64,000 nucleotides of DNA from Acanthosepion lycidas (GCA_963932145.1 OZ010578.1:18729327-18793326); one strand, 5' to 3'. Shown: positions 21,901-34,620, counted from the first letter of the stretch. The notes: a model not told the origin generated them from the sequence alone. Program-made: numbers and translations.

Positions 21901-21985
21901 TTGAAACAAATATCAGCTGGAGAAGGCCGTCGGCGTAAACGGCCGAAATGTTGTGAATGTGATAATACAGAAGAGTACAACAGTC
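21901..21985 (+). repeat. Stem-forming CTGGAGA...GGCCGAAAT motif next to the Penelope relic
   Basis: Sequence CTGGAGAAGGCCGTCGGCG followed by TAAACGGCCGAAATGTTGTG. It resembles the CTGAAGAAGGCC...GGCCGAAACGTTGTG block of SINE S1 at 11955-12015. It sits exactly where the Penelope reading frame stops, in opposite orientation. Confidence 0.5.
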
Positions 21986-22959
21986 TGAAAAATGTAAATA
22001 TAAAAAGTTACAAAACTTCATGTCAGAAATATAAAGAGATATACCTATGTATAATTATAATAAAAAAAATAAGAGAACAGCCTATGCCGTAACTTTAGTT
22101 TCAAACTTTCAGTAACTTCAGAAAATCTTAGGAATACTATGAGACTAGGCTATGATTACTATGAGGCTTGTGTGGAAATTAAAATGCAAAAAGAAGATCA
22201 GATTGTAAACTGGTGTGACGTTCCCCGGTGTCGCTGCGCCAAATGTGACGTCTGACTGGCCACGTCCGTCGTGCTATCCCGGTCACATGACCAGTTGTGA
22301 CGTCACCCCGTCTGTCTCCGCGCCGTCGCCGTCTTATCCTGTCCTGTGACGACCAATGGGACTTGTTATTGGTCGCTGCGCCAAATGTGACGTTCTAACC
22401 TTTTGCTGATTCGCATGGGAATCTGGTTAGATCCGGTATCAGCCTTGTAGTTCCCAGCTCAAGTCCAACGTCAGGTTACCAAAGTAACTGTTTTGATTTC
22501 CAGTCTAACCTACCCACGTTGTGATTTGGATTTAGGTAGACGAAATCAATCATTCGCCGGGCCGTAATGCAAGCCGAGTACGATCAAGGGCAACACCGCA
22601 CAAGTATATGTAAAAGAAAATAAGGTAACGACTCGAAAAGTTCAAATGTGTTAAAAAGGATAACAATATTTGATATCTGGTTGTTGAATACAGGACTGCG
22701 TCTTTCTCCCAAACCGCTATTATATGGATTGTGACACTTCGTGTTTGTTAGGCGAGTCTTAACATCTTAAGTTGTTTTTTCAAGGAACATGTTTTTAGTG
22801 TATCTTCAGGCGATATTCGTAAAACTTGTTTTGGTGGTATGAGTCTAAGTCGTTCTTCAAAAATAAATTGTTCTTGGCTAGAAGTTGAGGTCGCGATGCC
22901 TGGAATCTTTCAGTAAGCTGTTCTGCGAGGCGACTGCCAAAAACTCCCCAACTGAACTC

Positions 22960-23016
22960 CAGCTCCAACTGAACTGCAAACTACACTTCACTCGCTGCGA
23001 CTCTGCTTATATGGAC
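22960..23016 (-). promoter_or_regulatory. Putative TATA promoter
   Basis: CCATATAAGCAGAG on the minus strand, followed within ~30-45 bp by GTGTAGTTTGCAGTTCAGTT, which offers initiator-like TCAGTT sites. The geometry fits an RNA polymerase II core promoter, but expression evidence is needed. Confidence 0.3.
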
Positions 23017-23154
23017 GCCAACCAAAACCGGGGTGGGCTTGTCGGGGTTTGAGGTTCCTTGATAATTCTAAATCCACAATACACTTCTTTGTTTTCAGTC
23101 AGGAAAATGTATTATTTTCCATTCTTGGAAGTCCTTCCAGATTCTTCCTTTTTC

Positions 23155-23275
23155 ATATGGGTATCTCACCCAATCCCTTCATGGGGCGTCAACAGGTTTC
23201 CCATCTCTCTCATAGTGGCATCTCATACCGATCCCTTCAGGGGGTGTCAACATGCCTCCCCTCCTACTTCACATG
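23155..23275 (+). repeat. Tandem direct duplication of a ~63-bp unit
   Basis: The first unit reads GGGTATCTCACCCAATCCCT, TCATGGGGCGTCAACAGG and TTTCCCATC. The second reads GGCATCTCATACCGATCCCT, TCAGGGGGTGTCAACATG and CCTCCCCTC. Such duplications are common in LTR U3 regions, consistent with the LTR interpretation. Confidence 0.6.
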
Positions 23276-23639
23276 ATTACCTTCGCGTAATGCTCACGCC
23301 ACCATTCAGCCAATTGGCGCTCAGCGGCGTGGGTGTGGCTAGACTAGCCTCGGTTTAAAAAATCTTGCTCAAAGAAAAAAAATTATCTCCTTTCTTTTTC
23401 TTTTCTTTTTTTTCTTTCTTTCTTTCGTAGTGTGGTGCCTTAATCACAATTCTTATCCTAAATGTCACTTCATATGGAATTCGTCAACGAGATTTTCGCC
23501 AATTATCAAGTGGGTGGTCATCTGGACGTATCGCACCTTGGTGCCACTTATACGTTCTGATAAAATAATTTGGCTATCATAGCCAGCTCCTGACAATAAA
23601 CAGGTGCCTTTTCCAAACGACCTTTCCGTAGATAACTAA

Positions 23640-23835
23640 TGGTTTAGTCTTTTGTTTTTGTAACTCTGTGTGGTCCAGCGACATTTTGTTTTTCGGTCAG
23701 CGTATGACCTAATTAATTTTTATCTCCCAGCACCCTGCGGGAGGTCCAGCGGGCATTTTGTTTTTCGGTCAGTGCTTGCTTAATTAATATTATCTCTTAG
23801 CTTCTGTTTCGTAGGTCATTTGACCGACCTGAAAT
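23640..23835 (+). repeat. Tandem duplication of a ~75-bp unit
   Basis: GGTCCAGCG..CATTTTGTTT then TTCGGTCAG, followed by TAATTAAT and TATCTC..AGC, occurs twice, starting near 23673 and 23746. The second GGTCAG is followed by a diverged third hint (GGTCATTTGACCGACC). Confidence 0.6.
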
Positions 23836-23986
23836 TTTCACCCCTGCCATACTCGGTGTGCCGTAATAAATCCAACGCGACAGATAGAAGATCCCACCTT
23901 CTTCGCTAATGAAAATAAAATATTTACCACTTTCCTTTGTTTGAAAAAAAAAAACAACATCGTTCAGTGTCCTTTTCGTGATGGCT

Positions 23987-23989
<3 letters not shown>

Positions 23990-24061
<72 letters not shown>
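23990..24061 (+). repeat. (CA)n(TA)n compound microsatellite
   Basis: (CA)~13 then (TA)~22. It separates two otherwise unrelated segments. Confidence 0.95.
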
Positions 24062-24065
<4 letters not shown>

Positions 24066-24129
24066 GAGACACAGTGGAGTAATGGATATCGGCTTGGATT
24101 TAGTAATCGGACAGTAGAATACATTATAT

Positions 24130-24460
24130 TCACTTACGTGTTAATATCCTTGGGAAAGGTATGGATCCTCTTCTTCTCCCTCCATCTATGGGTAAATAGC
24201 AGGACAGACTGGGTTGTATAATCTTGGATGGCAACTGGCCTAGGAGAAGGACAACTCTGAATTCACAAACTTCGGAGGTTCGTTTGGGGCTCCTTGTGGC
24301 ACGTAGTGCACCAGGTCTCGGTATTCGGCCCTTCAAAAAGTGTGGATGGTCCTGCACGAAAACTTCACCACTATAATCAATTCTCAAGTGCTGTTGTCAG
24401 GCTGTCGGTTTCTTTGGAACTGATCTGCTTGACCCTCAATGTCGAATTCGACGGGAGAGG

Positions 24461-24520
<60 letters not shown>
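24130..24520 (+). repeat. Probable LINE 3' UTR ending in (AT)n
   Basis: Moderately GC-rich block with GGCCTAGGAGAAGGACAACT, GCTCCTTGTGGCACGTAGTG and GTGTTGTCAGGCTGTCGG-like text, ending GTCGAATTCGACGGGAGAGG and then (AT)n from 24466 to 24519. The same terminus plus AT tail follows the zinc-finger-ended LINE at 59218-59307, which is why I read this as that LINE's 3' UTR. The coding part is absent. Confidence 0.5.
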
Positions 24521-24524
<4 letters not shown>

Positions 24525-25390
24525 GATATATTTCTTCATAGGGGACCGTATTTTGAAGTGTTTATGAAAAATTTAGAATACATGTAATAAATATACATTG
24601 CCCGTTTAATGACGTTATTTGGAGTAAAAAACATTGTTTCCAGCAAACGTGAGATTGCCAGAATTAACAATAAACAGTTACATAAATATACACAAAACAC
24701 AATCCTTGAAAATGATTATATCACCAATCGAAAATACTCAGGAAAATAACGATATAACACAAAGGGAACTTAACGTATCTAGCAATTTTTGGCAATTTAT
24801 CGACTATATTAAACAACTAATTCCGAAATTAAAACAAAAAATGATAATAATAAATTAATACATATAATGTTTGATATTATTCAATGAAAGATGTTTGAAA
24901 TAATTGCTTGATACTTGGAGAGGAAAATCCAAGTAATTCAATGATGGTCTTTGGGTGGAAAGCTGCCGATTTAGTGTCAGACGATCACTTGATTTTTAAT
25001 TGGGATCAAATGTAAGACAAAAAATGAAAACATAAATGTATAATGTAATAAAAGGTTTAAAGTTCAAACGATAAGAATACATGCTTGAATTACTGAGCGT
25101 AAAATGTCAAAAATTGGTAATTGAACTAAAAAAGTTTTATCTCATCTTCAAAAGTATAGATGTCCGCTAAACAAACCTCCAGTTATCAATAACATTGAAG
25201 ACGCCAATATAATCAGCAAAGAACTTTTTTTTTTCATTTTGATTTAGTTTCCAATGCTAATTTCTATGATATCGACTTTCTGAAATCGAAGTTCAGATAA
25301 TGATTAAAAACAATTGATCATTTTAATGTCTCGGATGAGAGATTTTGACAACCATAAAAAAGAGAATGTCATTTATTTTTCTCAGATTTG
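24521..25390. other. No recognisable feature
   Basis: AT-rich sequence. The 74-residue ORF at 24634-24858 has no domain. Confidence 0.4.
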
Positions 25391-25395
25391 ATATA

Positions 25396-25497
25396 TTAGG
25401 TTGGTGCAAAAATAATGACGTATTAATGTCGTTTATTGACGTTAAAAAATACGTCAAAAAACGACCTTATTACGTCATTATTTTTGCACCAACCTAA
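25396..25497. mobile_element. Hairpin MITE C, 102 bp
   Basis: TTAGGTTGGTGCAAAAATAA, then TGACGTATTAATGTCG, pairs with an inverted right arm ending TTTGCACCAACCTAA. TA on both sides. Size class matches B and F. Confidence 0.9.
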
Positions 25498-25527
25498 TAT
25501 TAACATTTATACCATTATGATAAAATA

Positions 25528-25606
25528 TTAGGTTGGTGCAAAATTATTGTCGTTTTTCTTTTGAAGTTAAACGTCAAAAAACGACATTATTTTTGCGCCA
25601 AGCTAA
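25528..25606. mobile_element. Hairpin MITE D, 79 bp
   Basis: TTAGGTTGGTGCAAAATTAT then TGTCGTTTTT pairs with AAAAACGACATTATTTTTGC then GCCAAGCTAA. TA on both sides. It lies only ~30 bp from MITE C. Confidence 0.9.
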
Positions 25607-25918
25607 TATTAAAATGCATAATCAATCAATACACGTGCAAACGTACGCACATACACATATGTTTATGTGCTAATGGATATATGTGTGTACGTGCGTAATT
25701 AAATTTGGAATAGTAAATATATAAGTAGAAAAATTTGAATATTTTGTTCTTCAACGATGTATTTAAACATTACGGATTTGAATTATATAAAAATTGATAA
25801 TCTTAACGGGAATCAAGTTTTATGTCGTTATGCTTTTGTCCTATAAATTATAATAATTTTTTCATAGCAATAGTTCAAATGCCAAACATGTCAAAGTAGA
25901 ACTTTTCAAAACTACCTC

Positions 25919-26245
<327 letters not shown>

Positions 26246-26249
26246 TTCA

Positions 26250-27262
26250 TTGAATACGGCACGAAAGGTTCTTTAATTTAGTTTTTTAAACTACTTCTCA
26301 TGCGATCTAATCATTTTTTTTCTTTTCAGATCATAAGTTATATAAAAACTGTCTTATTTGACAGTTAAAATATCTCAACTTTGAAAATGGGTAAATACAT
26401 GTACGAAAGCGCACGGAATAAAAGAACATTCGGAGATTTTTCATATTATTTATTACCTGAAATGAAAAATGAATTACGGTTTACGTCGAGAGGAAAATTG
26501 TTTAATATTCAGATGTCGAATTTGACTACACCGTTTATACTGTTTCAGTATATACGAAACCGAATGCTGTCCTCAAATATGTAAACACAAAATCACCCTC
26601 CCCTGTGTGGTATGAAGTACATCCCCAATGGGATTAAACTTAGGATCTCAATAAATTCTTCCTCAATAGATAATTCTATTGAAAGAAAAAAGAATATGAA
26701 AATGCTTTGAGTGGGGACGGCCATATTACCAACTTGGTTTTATATCTCATGCCCAGTCTAAACGTAAGAACAGAAGGAAGGTTACTATCTGGTTTAACCC
26801 CAATTTTGATGTGCAGTTGGAAAGATATATTTTTTAAATTATTGGATAAACTTTTTCCTAAAAAACTCTCATAGAAATACGGTGTAACTGAGTTTCAGTT
26901 GCACTGGTAACTTGGAGAATGAAAGTAAGAATCATTATGTTAAATATTTGGAGACGGAAAGAAGTGGAAATGAAGAGTAGAAGATATGCAACTGCAAAAA
27001 TAAAAGTAATTGTCTGTTGGATGGCAAGTGCTGCATAGATGGTATAATTTGCATTTCTGAGATCAATGATCAGAATGTTTCCCAAAAATTCATTGTATGT
27101 ACAGAGTGCCAATTCGAAAAGTAATTGTATAATTATGCCTCGTCAGTTGCTGTGTTCAGTTATAACAATAGCCTATTGGACATATGTTAATACGTTCATT
27201 TTACGTAGTTTTGGAGTCAGGTGCACAACCCCAATGTATGTAAAGGAATTTTTGATACATGC
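26250..27262. other. No recognisable feature
   Basis: Several short ORFs (26381-26584 plus, 26858-27112 minus) without recognisable domains. Confidence 0.4.
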
Positions 27263-27287
27263 ACACACACACACACACACACACACA

Positions 27288-27324
<37 letters not shown>

Positions 27325-27325
27325 A

Positions 27326-27408
<83 letters not shown>
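27263..27408 (+). repeat. (CA)n(TC)n(TA)n compound microsatellite
   Basis: CA repeat, then CTCTCTCT, then ~110 bp of TA with a few AAATATA interruptions. It is followed directly by repeat T copy 1. Confidence 0.95.
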
Positions 27409-27411
<3 letters not shown>

Positions 27412-27425
27412 AAAAGGCTTAAACA

Positions 27426-27754
<329 letters not shown>

Positions 27755-27756
27755 AT

Positions 27757-27965
27757 ATGATAAATTTAATTGGTGATACTATGAATAATTTCAGGGAGAA
27801 TATAAATCCTGAGAGCTCAATGTAATAAACAGAACAAGTAACAATTAATTAACAAAAGGTGAAACTTAAGAAATCCATGGTTATATTTTATTTCGCAAGT
27901 CCGATTCAATTCGATTTAGCTTCGTCAGATCTGGCGGTTTCAAAACAATGAAGGGATTAAAAAAA
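27757..27965 (-). repeat. Dispersed repeat T, copy 2 (inverted, diverged)
   Basis: On the minus strand: CTGACGAAGCTAAATCGAAT, CGGACTTGCGAAATAAAATA, TAACCATGG, then CTTGTTCTG, TTACATTGAGCTCTCAGGAT. These align with CTGATGAATTGG, GGAATAAATTATGACCATTG and CTGGACATTGAGTTCTACC of copy 1. Confidence 0.6.
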
Positions 27966-28366
27966 TTCTTCCAGGAATCAACGAAAAAACGAACCAAAAA
28001 AAAAAAAAAACATTAACGGAAGTTATATTTCAAGATAGTTCCACAAAGTAGATAGGGAGGGAGGGATTTATATGTCTTTTGGAGATGCGATTTTTGTAGC
28101 GTCGATTTCTTATTCACCGGAAAAGAAAAAAGGAGTGGAGATTATTTATCAAGAATGTAGCAAAGAAAGGTAACGAAGCAGGGAAGAGAAGAAAGGAATG
28201 GAGAACTGGAGAGTGTACAGAAACCCTTATACCTACATACATACACATTTCTCTATATGCACATCTAAATACACATACACTTCTGTACCTACATCCATTC
28301 ACACATTCGTATCCATCTATATATATGTTTTCACTTAAATGTTATCACTCGTACGTTTATATACAC
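27966..28366. other. No recognisable feature
   Basis: Short A-tract at 27999-28010 and otherwise unclassified sequence. Confidence 0.35.
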
Positions 28367-28373
28367 ACACACA

Positions 28374-28420
<47 letters not shown>
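28367..28420 (+). repeat. (CA)n/(AT)n microsatellite
   Basis: Short CACACACA then ~21 AT units. Confidence 0.9.
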
Positions 28421-28619
28421 CCATGCTCACATACATGTAAGACCCCCGAATCGCAAGTTTAAGTTTTTGCTTTTTTTTTTTAAATTCATGTTATTTTATA
28501 AATCAGAGGCGGTTTTTAATATCTGCATTTCAATAAAAACTCATACTTCGTTAGTGTCTTCATATTTGATTTTTACATTGTTTTTTTGCTTAAATTGTAT
28601 AGAAATGTAAGGTTTTAGG

Positions 28620-28993
28620 TATATATGTTTATGCGCATGTATGCGTATGTTCATATGTACATGTGTGTGTAAATGTGTAAGGAGTGGATGCGTATGGATG
28701 TATGTGTGTATATGTAGGTATGTGTGTGTGCATTTTTGTATGTATATATATATATATATGTGTGTATATATATCTGTTTTTTTGTGTGTGTGCATGTATA
28801 TACGTGTATGTGTGTGCATGTGTATTTATGTATATGTATGTGGAAAATGTGTGTATATGATATAGGTGGATATAAGTGTATATATGTGTGTGTATGTATA
28901 TATATGTATTTGTATGTGTATGTGTGTATGTATTTATATGTGTATGTGTGTGTACATGTACATGTATTTATATGTGTATGTGTGTGTACATGC

Positions 28994-29037
<44 letters not shown>

Positions 29038-29255
29038 GTATGTATGTGTAGTATGTACATGTATGTATGTGTGTAGATGTTTGTGTATATGTATGTGTGT
29101 GTGTCTATGTATATATGTATATGTATGTATGTGTGTGTATGTATGTGTATGTGTGTATATGTACATATATATGTATGTATGTGTGTATATGTACATATAT
29201 ATGTATGTATGTGTGTATGTATATATATATATATATATATGTATATGTATGTATG

Positions 29256-29314
<59 letters not shown>

Positions 29315-29610
29315 AGGTGTGTGTGTATGTGTATATGTGTATGTGTATATGTATATATGTAGGTGTAATTATTTGTATATCATGCGCGATATTAGAAAGC
29401 GCTTAGTATCAGAGATATTGAATCAGATATATGTATATGTGTATATGTATGTGTGTCTGTATATATATATATATGTGTGTATTTGTGTGAATATGTGGAT
29501 ATATGTGTATGTGTACATGGGTATATGTATATATGTATGTAGGTATACGGCGATGTGTATGTATATGCGTGTATAAGTTATTGTGTATGTGTGGATTTGC
29601 ATGCGTTTTG
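28620..29610 (+). repeat. ~1 kb of TG/TA/TATG cryptically simple DNA
   Basis: Almost uninterrupted purine-pyrimidine alternation with mixed TGTG, TATG, TGTA and (TA)n patches. ORFs of up to 212 residues across it consist only of Y, I, C, V, M, H, T and are translation artefacts. One short normal interruption lies at 29370-29425. Confidence 0.9.
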
Positions 29611-30025
29611 AACATAAAAATATAGGTCCTCGCTAGATTAGATAATCGTCATATTTATTGTTTATATTTGATTTGTAACCTCCAGTCGATATTATTTTTG
29701 TCAAATTTTCTCAATTAACAGCGTCCCTTTCAATTTTAATTTCACCCGACCCATCTTTCTTCCCCACCAATTCTTTCCTTCCTCTCCCTCCCTCTTTAAA
29801 ATTTGATCGGCCATGGTGTGTGTATGTCACCACGAAATGTATCTTTATTGTATTAGACATCCGACAACAATCATTTTCCCCCTTCCACTCACACCTAGTT
29901 TTTAAATAACCCTCTCTGTTAAACCCCTCTATTATGAACTAATATTCGTCCCACACTTTCATAATTACACTCTCTCTAAATTCTATTTTTATTTCCAGAG
30001 TAGGTTTTTTTCTGTTTTCTTTTTG
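29611..30025. other. No recognisable feature
   Basis: Pyrimidine-rich stretch (29740-29800) and otherwise unclassified sequence leading into repeat T. Confidence 0.35.
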
Positions 30026-30250
30026 AATTTGTAGGTCTGATGAATTGGATCGTATTTACTATTCCAATGGAATAAATTATGACCATGGAATATTAGTGTT
30101 TAAGCCTTGTTATTATATCCTTACTCTGTCCTGGACATTGAGTTCTACCTGGATTCTATCCTCTCGGAATTTTTTATTCAAAAAATATACATGTGTGTAT
30201 ATGCACTTGTGGATTTTGCATATATATATGTATATTTACCACTAATATTA
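30026..30250 (+). repeat. Dispersed repeat T, copy 3
   Basis: Starts GTAGGTCTGATGAATTGGAT, contains CTTACTCTGTCCTGGACATT and GAGTTCTACCTGGATTCTAT, and ends TACCACTAATATTATC running into (TATC)5 and (TA)n. Very close to copy 1, with only a few substitutions and small indels, so the spread is recent. Confidence 0.8.
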
Positions 30251-30266
30251 TCTATCTATCTATCTA

Positions 30267-30321
<55 letters not shown>
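30251..30321 (+). repeat. (TATC)n(TA)n microsatellite
   Basis: About 5 TATC units and ~27 TA units at the 3' edge of repeat T copy 3. Confidence 0.95.
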
Positions 30322-30325
<4 letters not shown>

Positions 30326-31495
30326 ATGGATGGATCTTAGAAAGTAAGAAAAGCAAGCCAAGTACGATGGAATGTAGTATAATTATTCACTCAGTGTAAA
30401 TACTTACATAAATAGTATAATCGACCGTGAATCTAGAATTTAATTTTAAAAATTCCCTGAAGATCAGGATATATACACAGATTTAAATTATGCATTAAAT
30501 TAATTATGATGCAGATCATTAATGTACAATCTCATCGATAAAATTCATGTGTTGTTGATAAAGTTGGTTTGGTGATCATGTACATTTAATACCTAAATGA
30601 AATTATTTTTATTTGGATATTCTCATTCCATGAAAAACCGAAACCCAATTTCATCTTGATCATCTCGAAATACACAGATTAAATCCCTTTTCTGTGATCC
30701 TATTTTCCACCGGAAATAAGATACTTAGAAACGTCCTTTTGGAATGCGCTGCTTTCGTCTGAAATACAACAGCGAGTTTCGATTATCTTCAACCTGGGAT
30801 TCCATAGAACTGATCCTGAAAGGAATTAAATTCGTTAAGTAGCATCCGTTCATTTTATTTGAAAACCCGTAGAATGTCATTTTAGATAACATATATCAAT
30901 CTCAATTCGAAATCTGGGTTTAACTTAACAGGTCCTACCTACCAATTCAGATGTAGAATGAAACGATGAAGAAGTGTTTACTATTTGTTCATAATAGAAA
31001 ACTTTTGATCTTTCTCATACACCAAAATTAAATTTTTTTATGTGTCAATAAAGAAAATCAGGTTCAATTTGTCGTGTCTTTTGATTGATGAAAACTGCTT
31101 GACATACGAAAGTATGCGCAACTGTTTAGCTTCACATATTTCGCTATAACATATTTTTTAGTAAGTACCCAAAACACCTGGGAAACCGGACTGCATACAC
31201 AGTGTAAATTAATTCCTTTCTTTTCTGCAATCATGTTAATAGTTGCATAACTCGCACGTAATGTTATTCAATGTATTGGAAAATCCAAATTTCTTTCTGA
31301 TATATATTAACGTTAATATCTAATTCACTTTACGAAAAGTTTCAATTGCGACATGATTACTCAGATAATGGCTGTAGAACTGTAAATATTTATGAACGTA
31401 ATGATTCGAACAAAATGTGGCACATGGCAAGGTTTCACTTGGGATTCCTTTGCATGCATGGAACAAAAGCTAGCTCCGTTCCTGTTAGAAATCTT
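30322..31495. other. No recognisable feature
   Basis: AT-rich, without supported coding or repeat content. Confidence 0.4.
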
Positions 31496-31499
31496 CCTC

Positions 31500-32125
31500 T
31501 GTAGTTCCTGTTTGTAAGAACACTATGCAACAATCTGACCCCTCGCATTATCGTACTGTAAGACACTTAACTCTGTTTGGCCAAGTATTAGTGGCTCTCA
31601 TCAATGCCGAATTGGATAAACATATTATTCAGAAGACCAATAATAAGCAATATGGCTTCCTTTCTTCCAGGTCTATCGCCGATGCGTTAAGAACAGTCAA
31701 CGAATTTGTCTATCATTTTTTCAGATATGAACGGCGAAACTGAAGATATGGCCCTAAATATCTCGAAGGCATTTGACAGTATTCGGCATACTAGCCTTCT
31801 CCACAAGAACAAATGCTATCTCTGGACCAATATTTGGCCTAATACAATCGTACTTGCCAACTCGTTTAATGGATGTCCTATTTGATGAAAATACTGTTAG
31901 TTCATTTCATATTAATTTAGGATTCAAATAGGGCTTTATATCCTTGGAACTACTCTGTTTCTGATATCGACATCAGTCCAAAGTTTTGGAAAAGGATGTT
32001 ATGACAAATTTGACATACTTGGTATATTCCACCAAATTAATTTCTAAACATTCTTCTGGGAAAGTTGCTGCATCCATCATTTCAGAGTTTAGATTGTTTA
32101 AAATGAGATTGACGTAATATATTAC
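31500..32125 (+). pseudogene. LINE (CR1/Jockey-like) reverse transcriptase relic, central domain
   Basis: In the plus-strand frames, QQSDPSHYRTVRHLTLFGQV, ALINAELDKHI, NKQYGFLSSRSIADALRTVN and EFVYHF match RT motifs 1-2 and the QYGFR..RS block. ALNISKAFDSIRHTSLLHK is motif A with Asn where the first catalytic Asp should be. SGPIFGLIQSYLPTRLMDV and SSFHINLGF follow after frame changes. The YxDD box is not recognisable. It could belong to the same family as the 3' ends at 1.2 and 62.4 kb, but there is no overlap to test this. Confidence 0.8.
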
Positions 32126-32174
32126 ATCATATAGGAAACTTCCGATGTAACGAGAACATGGCGAGTATAGAGAA

Positions 32175-32176
<2 letters not shown>

Positions 32177-32262
<86 letters not shown>

Positions 32263-32280
32263 TTGTGTGTGTGTGTGAAA
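32177..32280 (+). repeat. (AT)n(GT)n microsatellite
   Basis: About 37 AT units then GT/GTTT repeats to about 32275. Confidence 0.95.
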
Positions 32281-32397
32281 ATATATAGAAAATAGGAAAG
32301 AACTGGTAAGGTAAATAATCAAAAGTTCTTTAGTATTTTTGTTATTTTTAAAAAAAAATAGCGCTCGATACAAAAGTAGAGCATAAATATAATTATT

Positions 32398-32441
32398 TAT
32401 TTAAAAATATGATTCCAACACGCGTGTTGGAATCATATTTT

Positions 32442-32447
<6 letters not shown>
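32398..32447. repeat. Perfect 50-bp palindrome
   Basis: The left half, TTATTTAAAAATATGATTCC followed by AACACG, is exactly complementary to the right half, centred on ACGCGT at 32420-32425. There is no loop. It abuts the (AT)n array at 32446-32511. Confidence 0.9.

Positions 32448-32511
<64 letters not shown>
32446..32511 (+). repeat. (AT)n array
   Basis: About 33 AT units immediately right of the perfect palindrome. Confidence 0.95.
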
Positions 32512-32520
<9 letters not shown>

Positions 32521-33095
32521 TATTTTAAGTACTGTAGCGATATATGACGAATTCAAAATCGGTCCACTTTCCGTATTTCATGCGTTTTCTATTATTTTGT
32601 TTAAACAATCATTATCCCGATTCTTCTCTCAGTTAGAGTTTAGTAAAACATTGATCAGAGCACACGACGAGAGTTTACGTCTCAACGGCATTCTTTATCT
32701 AACTGATGCTTTTTTTATGATGCAATCAAAATAATTAAACTTAAAATTCATGACTTCAAATATACAGTAGATGTGATATTTTTTTATTAGGACCAGGAGG
32801 AAAAATTATTGTGAAATCTTTTAATAACTTGAATGGCGCAATAATAAGCGAAAATAAACACGTCCTATCGGGAAATATTTTATACGAAAAGCATGTGCAT
32901 GGCTTAAGAAATAATGAACACATTTATAGATAAAGAAGTACACCACACCACACAATTATCTCAAAAATTGAAAAGAAGTCATATTTGTAAGGTGAAATAC
33001 ACCTGGCAAACACGGTATAAAATGACTGGAATATAGACATATATGTACATATTTATATGTGTATTTGAGTGTGTATGCAAGTATGCACACGTAAA
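32512..33095. other. No recognisable feature
   Basis: AT-rich, with no supported feature. Confidence 0.35.
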
Positions 33096-33103
33096 ATATA
33101 CCT

Positions 33104-33110
33104 GGTATAC

Positions 33111-33200
<90 letters not shown>

Positions 33201-33213
33201 GTGTGTGTCTGTG

Positions 33214-33297
<84 letters not shown>

Positions 33298-33298
33298 A
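33104..33298 (+). repeat. (CATA)n(TA)n(TG)n(TA)n(GA)n compound microsatellite
   Basis: Two TA blocks separated by a GTATGTATG/TGTGTCTGTG bridge and ended by (GA)~12, which runs straight into a fold-back element. Confidence 0.95.
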
Positions 33299-33480
33299 TG
33301 TTGAAATTGACGCCAACACCCATCGGCAGTCTCTTTCATACTAAAACGCAATCGTCATGCGTTTGAGTATGAAAAAGATTGTCGTCGCTGTGCGTTGATC
33401 TCAATATCAAATTTTACATTTACTTATGCTCTATCCCTGATATCGAGCTCTTTACCTATGTATAGCCCTATATACATACG
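33299..33480. repeat. Long-armed fold-back family P, copy 3
   Basis: Left arm TTGAAATTGACGCCAACACC, GGCAGTCTCTTTCATAC, AACGCAATCGTCATGCG pairs with right arm GTATGAAAAAGATTGTCG and CGCTGTGCGTTGATCTCAAT. Its right flank, CTCTATCCCTGATATCGAGC, is the shared family flank. Confidence 0.65.
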
Positions 33481-33649
33481 TAAACTATCCGTACATTCAG
33501 ACGCAAAAATAAAATAATGCTAGATAATGTCGAAAAATATAGCCGAAAGCCGTAGGCCATGAAAAAAATACTGACAATTTCTGGATAATGTACGTCCAGA
33601 ACAGTTAAAGTTATGAGAACTGAGAAAATAAATTAAAATATAGCCGCAG

Positions 33650-34330
<681 letters not shown>

Positions 34331-34334
<4 letters not shown>

Positions 34335-34537
34335 AAATAAAGTGCTAGGAAATACTGAAGATATCGGAAGTTTGAAAACAAAGTAGAGGAATCGACTAAT
34401 GTCCGAATTTTCTAGGATTAAAAAATAATAGCTACATTTTAAATTTAAATCTTTTTACGTGTATTGAGCACTTTTTAATATTACTGTTTCCTGAACAAAT
34501 TCAACTCTGACCATTAACATTTTCATTACACACACAC

Positions 34538-34619
<82 letters not shown>

Positions 34620-34620
34620 C
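34331..34620 (+). repeat. ~413-bp tandem duplication, rest of unit 2 and (AT)n
   Basis: Second copy of the unique ~190 bp, followed by CACACACAGATATATAT and ~40 AT units to 34618. Flanking sequence after 34618 is unrelated to the unit. Confidence 0.9.

Larger units (their letters stand above)
22200..23360 (-). mobile_element. Possible LTR or other promoter-bearing repeat, GC-richer than its flanks
   Basis: Unlike the neighbourhood, this block is GC-rich, with TGACGTCA at 22298-22305, inverted CCAAT boxes (CGACCAAT 22350-22357, ATTGGTCG 22368-22375) and a direct repeat TCGCTGCGCCAAATGTGACG near 22233 and 22373. On the minus strand there is a TATA-like CCATATAAGCAGAG (about 23001-23014). A TGGCGCAGCGA stretch could be a primer-binding site. 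No gag/pol frame is seen, so solo LTR is inference. Confidence 0.35.

Noticed and set aside
28651..29362. Long ORFs of 170-212 residues on both strands
   Set aside because: They consist of Y, I, C, V, M, H, T and K only and come from TG/TA simple repeats. No gene would have this composition on both strands.
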